This document shows, piece after piece, positions 42,519 to 54,097 of a stretch of DNA of 64,000 nucleotides. Below the pieces are notes generated by a model that worked only from the letters and a program-made list of their open reading frames with translations, searched no databases and was not told the DNA's origin. The translations under genes and the position numbers were made by a program. The DNA lies in assembly GCA_023053545.1 (NCBI GenBank), contig JAKZAN010000001.1, positions 3,554,565-3,618,564 on the forward strand. Direction: 5' to 3'. This stretch comes from Lepidurus packardi (taxonomy: Eukaryota; Arthropoda; Branchiopoda; Notostraca; Triopsidae). Positions within the stretch are counted from its first letter, which is position 1. Each line of letters begins with the position of its first letter.

Positions 42519-45500
42519 TTAGCCTGGATGACCATTGGACGAATCTTGCAATTTTTCCAAATTCCAATGCAGATTTGAAGCTTGGCAAACTAACGCCCAG
42601 ACATACGGGACGAAAAACTCCTCTGGATCCTCCTCCTCCACGTACCGGAACTTTAACTCGGGAAATCTCTACAAAATACACCAAGAATAATTCATACTTA
42701 CAATTCATTAAATATAACTCAACAGATACCTTTAATCTTTCTTTAGGAAAATCGGCCACGCCTTCTTGGATAAGTTGGAGGACTTCTGTAACTCCAGGAT
42801 CTTGCACGGTTTTTAACTTGAGCGCAAAGAAACTTAACGCTATTTCGATATTGACTACCACGTCTCTAAAAGACGCTTGGTCTTTGAGAACAAGCAACGA
42901 TTCTCGTTGGTACAACAACGTGTAGATTAAATGGATGTTGTAGGCAATTTGGTGCATAATGGCTGCGTTGATAATCTCCAACAACATACGAATGACTTCT
43001 TCAAAAACGGTCAAGTCTTGTCTCTAAAGAACGCGAAGAGAGAAACCAAGCAAAAATAAACGAAACAAAAAAATTCGTTAAGTAAATTAGAATAAAAAAT
43101 TTAGCAGATAATTTACCAATTCTTCTTCTGACAGTTCTACGGATTTTGTTGATTCCAGTAGACGCTTATAACGCTTAATTAGAGTGGTTGTAAGAGTGAC
43201 GAGTTTCTGGCAAACATACGGATGCAGCCGTTTGAAATGCGCTGCCATATTAGCCAAAGTTGCTAAGCAATTTGTGTGCAAGTATTTATCCTAACAGAAG
43301 AAGCGATGAAACTGAACTAAATTTTATCTTTTCAAAACAATCATAGAAATAAAATTACCTTGGCTTTAAACATGTTGAACTGAATTACTCGAACTACGAC
43401 CAGAATTAGCAATCCTCCTAGGCTAATATCTCCCAAGCTCCTTTCTGTATACCACTCTATGTTCTTAATCATCTACGTGAAGCATAAACAGTTCAAATTT
43501 AGACTTCCGATTTACCTAAGGTTATTGAGTTATTCAAAGTACAATACTTAATATATAAACAACTTTATCCTTAATATTGTTTAGGAATATTCTGATTACT
43601 TCTGCTAAAAATAGCGACACTATAGTCTAGCCTAACACGGGAAGGAAGGCTTTTAATCCCCCATCGGCGGTTGGCATTATGGTCAGAAACCTGTGACTTC
43701 TAAATAACACTCACTCACATTCACTTACAGGGAGACGCAAAACGACTAACCAACTATACAACGAATAGATTGAGCGAAGTCCAGTAGAAGAGAATGAGTA
43801 ATGCAAGCTTTTCTAACGAAATAAAATCCTATTGTTTACATTTTAACTCAAGAATATGTTTTTATAGGAATATATGCTTCATTCTCGTAAGACACAACTA
43901 TTGTGATTAGAATCCTTTACTTTTAATATAACAGCAGAAGATTCTATCATTTTTAAAGAATATTATCATGTTGTTTACATTATCACTGAAGTTTGCTTAC
44001 ATTTACGAAAGAAAACGTAAACTCAAATGAACTTACCCGCTCATGCACAGACATGTTATATGCGTCATCTTCACTCAGAAGGAGCAAGATGATTAACGAC
44101 ATATATATATGATGCGAATTGCTTTCCGTTGCCACGTAAAGCATCTTTAGAATGGGAATTACCTAAAAAAGCGAAAAGTGGTCAACTTCTACTTACGATC
44201 AAAATTAAAAGTTGAGATCAAAGTGTTCAAGTTACCAAATCTTCTGCGCTACTACGACTTTGCACAAAATACCGAAACTTCTGATGCTGGTGGAGCAAAT
44301 GATATAATAGCAAAGTCCCCCTTTCATTCCAAGGATCAGAGCACAATTTCGTGAAAAGCTTCTCGAAATCGAAGCCAAAACATCCTGCCGGATGAACTGG
44401 CGAGATTTCTAACGGACCCGCTACGAGGACAAAATGAAAAATATATTATATTTTATTGGAAAATATTCAAAAAATGACCTTTTGAGTCCGTGAAAGACAG
44501 CAATGCTTGTCTATATGGGTTAAAAAGATTCGGATCTGTGGTGCAATGATTGCTGAGGACCAACAAGAGTAAGAGAGCTTGTGGAGCTATATTCAGCTTC
44601 GTATCTTCATGTTTGGGACTTCTGGATAAAATATTCCAAATTTCAGCTAGAAAAAATTCAAAAAATCTATAAAAAAATCCTCCAAGCCCTGATATTTGAA
44701 GCAAAAGTAGCTTAGAAAGTAACTTACAAGCTAAACCTAATACAAGACTGCCTCCAACTTCGTGTTTGGGAGGAGGAGGGTTGTACACGAAATAGGTTAA
44801 TAGCGTTTTTGTGAGCAAACCTGCATGAATCGCTCCTTTACCCATCATAAGGCACCTGGGCACACAAAGGATAGCTTAAAAAAATAAACAGATGAAAAAG
44901 CCAACCTACTTGTAAATCGACGAGACATTGGCACGCTGGCCGGCTAAAGGACACGACAATAGCATTAGCAACACGTTTACCGCTTCTCTGTGCAAACTAT
45001 ACGACGAATCTCTAAAAGAAAATCGATTAAAAATTTTAAAATGAACGATCTATAGATTTTTAATCAAAGAGTTTACTGTAAAGGAACGTCTACGAGCAGT
45101 TCTACGACCCGAACGACCAGAATTTCCAGGGGACTTTGGTTGGAAAGCTCATCTTCTGTTTCTCCTGCAAGAATAAATAACTTAAGATGTCAAGTTAATT
45201 CAAAGTTGGGAATTATAGGGTTACCTTGACAAGCTAGGGGGCGAACTTTGCATTGTCTGATCAATTCTTCTTCTTTGTCGCAATGGAAATAGTGAGAGAA
45301 GGCGCAGCGGAGCAAAAATAGCGCATTGCGGCTTTGCCAAAGGAAAATGCTGCTGCAAAATGATCAGAATGATTTTCCACAAGTCAAAGGATTTGACAAC
45401 TTACTCGTTAAACTGTGCTGAGGCTTTGAGTTCAACCGAACGCATCAAAAACACGCGTAGCAAGGCACTCAGGTTGCCGGTGATGGGATTGTTTGTCCTT

Positions 45501-45775
45501 AATGCTTGGAATAACTCGGCTGTGTTCTCTAGTAGTTCCCTGTTTTCTTCACTAAAGAAATACATGTTCAGTACAACTTCAAATCATTTCAAAGAGATTA
45601 AAATCATTTATAAGGGGTTCTCAGCCAAATTGTACCTGCTTCGTGGCAAAGGACAGGAAAAGGAGAGTAACTGATTCCATATAGGGTCGTTAACCGTGAA
45701 GCCTGTTGGGCTGCAGAATTTTTGAAGGTACTCGTTAGTACCGATATCCGTAAACCAACTGCAGTTAGCTCCCAT
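42519..45775 (-). CDS. DYM: Dymeclin, Golgi-associated N-myristoylated protein
   Basis: Roughly a dozen exons. The first coding exon (45775-45636) reads [20 protein letters not shown] and [15 protein letters not shown]. It matches vertebrate dymeclin, including Gly2 for N-myristoylation. The second runs about 45551-45405. Later exons give [12 protein letters not shown] (near 44500), [21 protein letters not shown] (43281-43087), [16 protein letters not shown] and [11 protein letters not shown] (43014-42725). The last (42669-42519) gives [19 protein letters not shown] and ends GHPG. Dymeclin is needed for Golgi organisation and trafficking and is mutated in a human skeletal dysplasia. Middle exon borders were located only approximately. 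It is divergent from the MULE-fusion gene across 1.2 kb. Confidence 0.92.
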
Positions 45776-47005
45776 TTCAATTTTTCTGTTCTGAATACTG
45801 AATCTGAGCAAAACCAAAAGACACGCACGTTTTACAGTTCTACACCAAATGACAATGGGTGCCGGAATTAGCCTGGGATAAAACGTTCTAGTACAGTAAG
45901 GGGAAAATCTTCTCTTTTGAATATGCAAGCACCTGTCGTTTAAATTAAGGGAGATAATAAGAGCACTTCACGCTACCGCAACGGAAAAAGGTTTGTTTAT
46001 TTTGATGACTGCCACGAAAGCGGATGAACTGGTATCGATTATAACAATATCGATTGTAGCAGTAACAATCGTACAGGGGTATTGAAGTGGAAAACTATTT
46101 TAATTAAACAGATAATTATTATTTACAGATAATTGGTAGTTGGCAGCACTCTAATCCGTCTGCGATGTGCCCACTTTCCTACCCTGAACTAATTACAGCG
46201 TATAAAAAAAACCTGATTCATACTGCCCGTGTGCCGATCGGATAAATCAAGGGATAAACTTTCAACACAAATTTTTTTCATTGCAGATGGCTTAATAAAC
46301 AAAGAGCAATTCTTTCTCAAAAGAACTCAAAATTACTGCCAAAGCTCTCCCTGCTATATTTTCCTTTGTTAAAAATGCTCTAATAATTACTTATATGGAA
46401 AAAGGGCCATTTTATAATTCTTATAAATGAACTGAAAGTTAAAAGTCCTTAATTATAATGCATGTGATTGTCGATAAATTCTATTACATAATAATAGAGA
46501 CTACCAAAGAGCAGATGCTCACGTTGGTTTTTAAATTAAAAAAATGGTAGTTAGAATGGTAGAATGGTTAAAATGGTAGTTAAATAGTAGTTAGAAAAAA
46601 TGGTAGGTAGAATTGTCCTAAATTCGCATACTTACATTCCATTAATTTAATGAAATGAGGGTGTCCATAAAACGCGGAATGCGAAACATGAATGGTAAAA
46701 CGCGAAATTATCATGCGAAACCGCGCGAACAAAATCCCGTTAAATGTGGTAAAATTTAAATTATAGGTTGGAGAAATTCTAGGTTAAATTTAAACCAATA
46801 CTGAAAAAACACGAGAAATTATAAAAAGTTCCCATTTCGCCTTCCGCGGATCGCATTTTGCCTACACCCGTGGTTAACAGAAGCGTGCAGGCGGGACCAA
46901 GCGCTAAAGCGAAATACAAACAAACCGTGCAAAGCGTGTATCAGTTTTATTTCGCAGTTTAGTTTCGCTCGGATTTTAAATTCGGAGTTATTTTGTGTAC
47001 CCACA
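45776..47005. promoter_or_regulatory. Shared 5' region of dymeclin and the MULE-fusion gene, with paired DRE-like boxes
   Basis: Two TATCGATT boxes lie at 46033-46040 and 46048-46055, 15 bp apart start to start, about 260 bp upstream of dymeclin. The arrangement mirrors the paired TATCGATA boxes at 5801-5825. A short degenerate tandem of ATGGTAGTTAGA occurs at 46543-46611, and repeats of the form AAACGCGGAA/AAACGCGAAA occur near 46668-46710. No other coding exon is apparent. Confidence 0.45.
46543..46611. repeat. Degenerate minisatellite, unit ATGGTAGTTAGA
   Basis: ATGGTAG recurs about five times with TTAGA or TTAAA spacers over 69 bp. Units vary in length, so it is old or slipping. Confidence 0.6.
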
Positions 47006-50000
47006 ATGAGAGGAACTGATGCTTTTTTCACAGCAGAGAAAGGATTTGAACTGTTAGGAGCTGCTACTCGGGGCAAGACAACACCTAAACGGGAAAAGAG
47101 TAAATTTAGTTCGCAACTAAACTCAGTACGTGATGTACCTATAGTTTTGCCGGAAGGAGGATTCTGGTACATTTATACTGGAGTTGACCGGAAAAAAGAT
47201 GGTAATATTTCCTCCTTTTCTATCGCTTGTGTACTTACTAATAACGCGATTAATCATAATTTCTTTAATCCTTAAGAAAACCAAGCTTAAGGTTTCCCAC
47301 TCCAAAATTAAATTACATTTTCTTGAGACAAGTCTAATGAAATTACTATTTCGCGCATGGTAATATTTGACACTAAACTGAAATTAGACCTTCGGACTTT
47401 CCCCACCAACAAAGTGTCTGGTGGAAAGGTGTCCATTTTCCTTTTAATATTATGAATTAGTGATTTGAAAGGTTTTTAACGAGTAAAACACTGAACATGC
47501 AATTCTCAGATTGGAGGGTAGATGGCTACCGTTGGCGACAGGGCGGTGGAAAAAAACTGGATATTAAATCCGCCACGATTCAAACGCGTTACTTCCATGT
47601 TTTTGACAAATCTGGCAAACCGAATCCAGAGTTTCGTCGTTGTGCATACATGAGAAGCGACAAGCCCAACCACGTACTTGTCCAGTATTTGGGCGACGCT
47701 TCCGTCGCAGCACAACTCCTCAATGGCAAGCCTAGGCGTAAATCTGCCGTTCCAAAACCGTTGGACGACGTGGACGCGCCCCTTTACCCTCAAGCCACAC
47801 CCCGCTATTTAAATGTCAGCACTGTGGAAACTGCGCAAAAGAATGCGCGCGCGAAACTCCAGCTGCCCGTGGACGCTTTCATCAATATACACAACACAAT
47901 GCAAGATTTGGAGTTCGTAAATTACCTTGGATTCAGTAAAGCAAATAAAGTCGAAAATGCGAAAGACCAAACCTCTACTGTCATCGCCATTGCACACTTA
48001 CCAGCTCTGGCGGACATTTTCAAAGAAATAGCGTCAAACCCAAAGCTGACCTCACCATGTTTGTCATTTGATACGAGCTTGGACTTGGGATCATTCTACC
48101 TTTCCATTTTGCTCTTTCGAGAGAATGAATTTACCACAAAACCAGACATACCGCTCGTCTACATGGTCCATGACCGGAAATGCAGTCTGAGCTACTCATA
48201 TTTTTGGCTGGAAATAAACCGTCTTTTCCCCTTCTTGAATGAGAAAGATCTCAACCATTACATTGTCATGGATCGGAAGGAGGTGGTCTGCAAAGCCCTT
48301 AAGAATATCTTACCCAACTGCCAAGGGTTCTATCGCTGGCCTCACATCTTCCGTCAAGTGAATCGGAAGCTTAAGGAACTGAAGATCACCAAAAGCGAAG
48401 ACAATGTCTACATCGACAGCCTCTGGCGCCTGTTTTCGAGTAAAAGTATTAAAGAGTACAACCTGCGCATTGATGAGGTAGTGAAGCGATGGAGCAAAAC
48501 GTTTAGAGACTATTATACCGAGAGTATCCATCCGGATTTGGAACAAATCGGACGATGGGTCATGATGACAAAGGGTGTGGACTCCACGACCATCAACCGC
48601 CCTCAGGCTTTAGACGAAGTTGTCCGGCAACTCCAGGAATGGGAAGACGTACCGGTTGATCGAGCCCTAGTAGTCCTGTATCGGTTATCCGAATACTTTT
48701 TGGTGGAAATCAAGAGAGGGCGGTATGGTTTGGGCAATTATAAACTAATTCCTTCGGAATCGGCCAAATATGAACAAGAAGCTTTTCTCTTTGAACCAGC
48801 CCCTAATGTCTCAGCAATTGTGGAGAACGTCAGGAACGGCATTAAAGTAAAAAACAAAACTAAATACCAAAAAATTACGATACTTTGGACTTGAAATTGA
48901 TCTTAATTTTCAAACTGTAATCGACTTGACAATGATTTCGTCGATTTAATCTATTGCAGAAAGTTGCAAAGAATTGCAGTACAGTAGTACCCCGAAGTTA
49001 CGCGACAGGTGAGACCGATGGAAAACGCCTAAGTCGGGGTACACTGACGTAACCTCGTAACTCCGAGTTCGAGTAAGTCGGGGTATTACTGTACTGTATA
49101 TTGCAGATATTGACGCAGTTAAACATTGAATGAAGCGATATAATGTGGGGGTTGAGATCGATTTCAGCTTCTAGTATTGTAATCGATTCAAAAGTACTTT
49201 GTTCGCTTTAATATAAAAAGTAAGTTTTTTGTTTTAAACTCAATTTTCCATTTTCTTTTTCAGGATCACGTTCTTCAAATAGCTAATGACAAAGAAAAGG
49301 CAATTACTGCGTACGATCGAGCGGTACATTTCGTGGAGCAAGGATTGATAAGTATCGATTGCAAAACGCGAACTTTCGTTATTCGCGATAAGGAAAAAGT
49401 CCGGGTCGTTACGCTGTTTCCTACAGTTACTTGTTCCTGCTATGGTAACGATTTTTTAAAATTTTACTTGATATTAACATCTATATTTAGTGCTATATAA
49501 TGTCTATGCAAAATTTTAGAATTTTGTGTCTACCTTTTTTTTAAGTTTAATTATACCAGCGTAGGCTTTCGCCTATTGCTGGAATCATATATTCATGTCG
49601 CAAAAATATGTCACACGACTAGAGATTGTTAAAGGGTACTACTTTCGCATTACCCTTTAACGTAGGACAGCGAGTAAAGGGGTGGAGGGCAGAGAACAAG
49701 TGGGTTGGGGGTAGGACAGGGGACAAAGGGGTGGAAGGGGACACATGACAAGGGGGTGTGCCTTGATATTGGTACCTCCTCGGGCCATTTGTCCCAGTAT
49801 CTTGAAGCATAGTGCCATAGCACTAAACTCTCAAGGTATAAATCTAATGGTGGTAGGCCCGATTCCACTTCCAAAGCTACAGACGGGGTTGTTTTGAGGG
49901 CGCCTGTTATTGCTAACAGGCCCTTTCTATACAGTTGGGTAATGGGTAGTAGCTTAGCCGAGGAGATGTTGCAACACGCGGAGAAAGCGTAGCTTAGTTT

Positions 50001-51150
50001 TGAGAGGACCGTAGTCTGGAAAAGAATACGGACCTGACAGCAAGTGACTGTGTGTCTGCTTTTTTCTGGAGTTAATTAAAACTTATTATTTTTTTTGGGG
50101 GGTGTTTAAGGCACGGGAAAGTGTCCCCATATTCTGGCAGCCAAAATAACCATCGGAATATCGTGTGAACCGAAGAAACAACCAGGAGAGGATGATTATT
50201 GCCACGGAAATCGCCCAAACGAATTTTTTAGAAGGGGGATGGGATCTAAGAGACCGATTGTGCATGATCTAGATGAGTCAGTCGAAGTCAGCGCTCTTAA
50301 ACTACGTCGTCTAGAGTCGGGTGGCTCGGTATTCCCAGCAAGTTGTAGGGTTGATAAGTCAGCGAGACCAAATTCTTCGGCAAACAAACAATACTTCAAT
50401 CGTCGAAAGCTTTTGTCCACTGTAATAGACAGGTAGGGGGCTTTTTTTATTATTATTAGTCATACTTGTGATTAAAATGTTTTTCATCTGGTCTGTTTTA
50501 GTGAAAATGAAGTACCAGACTCCATCTTGGATTCGAGTAAAGCTTCTGTTTGGGTCCAGTACAAGGAATTAAGCCTCACTTTGGGAGCAAAAGAACGAAT
50601 TTCCAACGGTCAGAAGCTTTGTAATGAAGAGATCTATTTTGCCATGCAATTAATTAAAGAAAACTCGGAATATCTCTATGGGTTCCAAGACGTTGGTCAA
50701 ACGTTTCAAGCAGTACCGGACGGGAAACGCTTCGTGCAAATTCTCCATCTGGAGTCAGATCGTTGGATTTGTATTGCAAATACGCTTATGAGTTCTACAA
50801 ATATCGTTGTTTGCGATAGTTTTAACCCAAATGGGAAACCAACTCAAGAAGTAGCTACGTTGATCATGGCGCTGCTCCGAGGCTGGAAGCTGGGCAAGAA
50901 CAATATACTCCAGATCAAATACCTGCCTGTTGTCAAACAAAAGAATGAGTCGGAGGATGGATTGATTGCTATTGCCTGTGCAGAAATGCTATCGCGGGAT
51001 GTTGATCCCTCCAACTGCATTTTCCAGGATTTGCCAACGCACTTGATGGCGTGTTTCCAGAAGAAACCAACGAATATGACTGAATTTCCTCATTTTAAGC
51101 TGGTGGAACAGGATATAGTTATATCAATGCCTGAAATCCCAGACCTTTGA
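47006..51150 (+). CDS. Domesticated MULE transposase-SWIM-Ulp1-like fusion protein
   Basis: Five exons join in phase to 894 residues: 47006-47201, 47510-48846, 49264-49444, 50111-50432 and 50502-51150 (TGA). Residues about 45-125 are the basic DNA-binding-type module seen at the start of animal MULE proteins (WYIYTGVDRKKD, DWRVDGYRWRQGGGKKL, RRCAY, HVLVQYLGD). Residues about 240-470 are a MULE RNase H-fold transposase with FDTSLDLG (Asp253), VMDRKEVVCKAL (Asp320) and INRPQALDE, where the expected catalytic Glu appears as Gln431. A SWIM finger follows, C568-x-C-x5-C576-x-H578, split by intron 3. The last 200 residues resemble a Ulp1/SENP-type peptidase. There the His-Trp is Arg766-Trp, the Asp is kept (Asp784) and the Cys before Gly is Asp831. 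No terminal inverted repeats were found. I infer a host gene derived from a transposon, probably without cut-and-paste or protease activity. Confidence 0.8.
48982..49091. mobile_element. Pogo/Tigger-like MITE (110 bp) inside intron 2 of the MULE-fusion gene
   Basis: The left end CAGTAGTACCCCGAAGTTACGCG and the right end, reverse-complemented CAGTAATACCCCGACTTACTCG, form terminal inverted repeats (shown in parts: CAGTAGTACCCCGA and CAGTAATACCCCGA). The element is flanked by TA on both sides (48980-48981 and 49092-49093), the target duplication of Tc1/mariner/pogo elements. There is no coding capacity. Confidence 0.7.
49640..49780. repeat. Purine-rich degenerate repeat in intron 3
   Basis: AGGGGTGGA/GGGACA-type words recur (for example GTAGGACAG, AAAGGGGTGGA twice), giving strongly G-rich top-strand sequence within the intron that splits the SWIM finger. 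Confidence 0.4.
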
Positions 51151-52041
51151 ATTATTACCTAATCTCTCCGTAATTTTTGTTAGTGGCATTCCAGTGTTTC
51201 GAATTGACCTTTAGCACGAATACGTGGCATGTCTGACAAATTTAAATGTTCTTAATATATTTTTTTTTATTTTCAATCAGATAATAGCTATGTTAAAAAA
51301 ACTCCTGGTAGAAAACAAAATAAAAAAACATTTGAATTTCGACCACCTGCTCCAAATCTTACCCCTAGAGGTACTGCACTGTTAGTAGCGCTAACAGTAG
51401 GCTATACTTTGTCTGATTACTATTTGATAAAGCTTGGCTGCAACTAGTTCCGTTTTTCTGTTAGCATGGTGGATAAAACAAACTGCCAAACACGCTCTCT
51501 GATTGGCTTAGACTGTTTGGCTATCCTCCCCCTTCAATTTTACTTGCATTTTACTTCCAGGCATTTTAACAATTCGAACCCTATAATCGATTTTTAACCG
51601 ACTTAAAAAATTACTATAAGACTAGATTAGTTTAGCTTCTGCTTTTAGTGCTTTATTTGTTCTGCCTCGCCCACATGAATCCAAAGCTCCTATTTCGACG
51701 TAAACTTATGCTAACCATAGTTTGTTCCCTAATCATTGATATGCGTTCAACGTTCAATCACGCGCTCCGATGCAGAGTATGGGCACGTGTTTAAACCTAC
51801 GATTGAATATCATTAGCCTATTTTTCTTTCAACTACCCTCGGAAATTTATCTCATAATTAGCTAGACAATAAACTCTAGTTTTATGACTTGAGCTGAGCA
51901 TTTTCCTTTCTCCTAGGATGTAAATCAGGCAACTGAGACCAAAGAGGCGTGGCTTTTCAGCTGTCTGTGAAAACCCAAAACAAGAAGACAAAAAAGAATA
52001 CATACAAACAAAAAGTCCCGTGACCTGGACAGCTCTACAGA
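51151..52041. other. Intergenic region between the MULE-fusion and LysM genes
   Basis: About 890 bp, AT-rich, with no supported gene. It should contain the 3' UTR of the fusion gene and the LysM gene promoter. Confidence 0.4.
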
Positions 52042-53706
52042 ATGAGCCAACCGGTAAAAGTCTCTAGTCCAGAATTGGACGAAAAGGCCAGTATCTCTTT
52101 TCTAACAGGAACCAAGTCAGTCCGCAAATACGGTAGCACAGCACAACATCAGCCAACAACAATGAAGGCTTTCGGTCGTGTAATAGAACACAAAGTTCAG
52201 CCTCACGACACTTTACAAGGCCTTGCCTTACGCTACGAAACCACAGTAACATTAAAATATCCCCAAATTTACTATTTTAAGACTTTGCAAGCGTTATATC
52301 TTTTCCTTGATTAACAGATGGAGCATATCAAACGATTCAATCGCTTGTGGACCAACGACAGCTTATTTTTGAGAGAATCCCTGAAGATTCCTGTCTCTGA
52401 AGACTTCCGAGACAAAGAAGCCAACTTCCGTTCCATTATTCCTTCTACTTCACAAGAATCACCTACGCACATCGCCAATCACAATTCGTCCATTGTGGAA
52501 GGCTGCGATAATTCCTTATCCAGCCAAAATACCATCATGGGAACAGATAGGAATCTAGAAGACTTTCTGGGACGTATGGATTCTAGCATAGAACAAGGGA
52601 AATTAACGGCCGAAAAGCTGCAAGACAGTAGGTATAGTTAAGAAGTAAAATTTCCCCTCATCAAAGTAATTATTAATCCAATATTTATAAATTAGAACTC
52701 GTTTTTTGGAGTTTCTTATTTCAAAGCTGCCCAAGATTCAACTGTGTTTCTATAGTTTAAGTTTATTTTGTTTCGGAATTTATTTTGCTTGTGTTGTTTT
52801 TTCATTATCAAATTTGGAGGCTTTATGATTTGTAATTGATCTACAGTCTATTATAAAGTTTACGCAAGCTTAGTCGCATAATTTCTAGCATAATTGGAAC
52901 TTAAGCAAACTAATTTTATTCTGTAAATGAAATAGTGCTAGTGGTGTCGGTTAAGTTACACGAGACGATTGTACCAAAATTAGAATCAACTTCCGAATCA
53001 AAGAAAACGTAGCCCGTTCATTTCTCCAATGTTATTTTTCGTACTGTTTTGTGTCATAAGGAACAAAATTTACTAAATTTATTTAGCAAACTCTTTAATT
53101 AAGCTTAAAATTGATCTGCAAAGGGACATTATTTGACCTCAAGATCGACCGATTGCACTTAATGTATGGATTTGATGATAAAAAAAAACCACATATCGAT
53201 TTTGGAAGGCTTGGAATCGTCTATCATAAATTGTCTGGATTCGATTGGGCAAAGACCTAGTACAGCGATCACCGTTTACTAAACGGCCTATTTCTGCGTT
53301 CAATTGTAATGTGAACTATTTCTTACAGAATGTAATCCTCGATTCGATCAAAAGTTTAAAAACTAATATCTACGACTTTACTTTATCTAAAATTACCTTA
53401 AACTATGTAAAAAGGCCCTTAAACCAATTTAACCTGAAGTAAACTTTGACCTAATTTCTGTTCTTTTTTTATTTTTCAAGTTTAATTTTGAAGCATCCAG
53501 CGTTCGGAGACGCATATTCCAACGTTCGTTTACGCCGTTCTCAGTCTTCGCGATTAAAATCCCATTCGAGCGCTCACGATTCATGTCAAACTACCGAATT
53601 TGGCCCACCCTCCAACAGTGAACCTTACGTCGCCACCACTGGGAAGAAAGTGTGGTCCTCTTTGCAAAGATTAGAGCAAACGCAAGACGAAATGTTCGAA
53701 CTTTGA
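52042..53706 (+). CDS. LysM domain-containing protein, LYSMD1/2 type
   Basis: Three exons (52042-52245, 52318-52631, 53481-53706) join in phase to 247 residues. The LysM domain spans the first intron: EHKVQPHDTLQGLALRYETT, then MEHIKRFNRLWTNDSLFLRE and SLKIPV. An LEDFLGRMDSSIEQGKLTAEKL helix (in parts LEDFLGRMDSSI and EQGKLTAEKL) matches the conserved helix after LysM in LYSMD1/2. The tail is Ser/Arg-rich. There is no signal peptide or membrane segment, so it is the soluble intracellular subtype, not the LYSMD3/4 membrane type. Its molecular role is poorly known even in model animals. The second intron is long (849 bp) and holds no gene. Confidence 0.88.
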
Positions 53707-54097
53707 AGCAAAAGACAAAGCAAGAGAAATCATTCGTTTTCCTTCCTATAAAACTCATATAACGGAGTAAAAAATAGAAATATCTACTTACATGTGGTGG
53801 AATTGTACATATGGCTGTATTATAACGCTTACCAAACTCTACTTTAAGGAGGAGCTTAAACAAGAAATGGGCGTGACTAAACCAAGTCTAGTCATAGACG
53901 AAATAATACAATACAGAAGCCTCTTGAAAAAAGAACTAGTTTTCTTAACCTTTCATCGCCAGGATGGGAAATTTACAACATCAACAGATTTCCAAAAGAA
54001 CGAACAGAAAAGGACACTGAATTTAACATCTCAAATACAATATTCCACGACTTCACAATTTTTTGTTTTATTTTTGGAGCTGAACGTCTTGAATTTG
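53707..54097. other. Region between convergent LysM and DnaJ genes
   Basis: 391 bp containing both 3' ends. No other gene is seen. Confidence 0.5.

Noticed and set aside
42500-42925. 141-codon plus-strand frame over the dymeclin 3' exons
   Set aside because: Shadow of the dymeclin coding sequence, which is recognisable on the minus strand.
49610-49880. Pro/Ser-rich minus-strand frames in intron 3 of the MULE-fusion gene
   Set aside because: Produced by the G-rich degenerate repeat on the plus strand; no domain.
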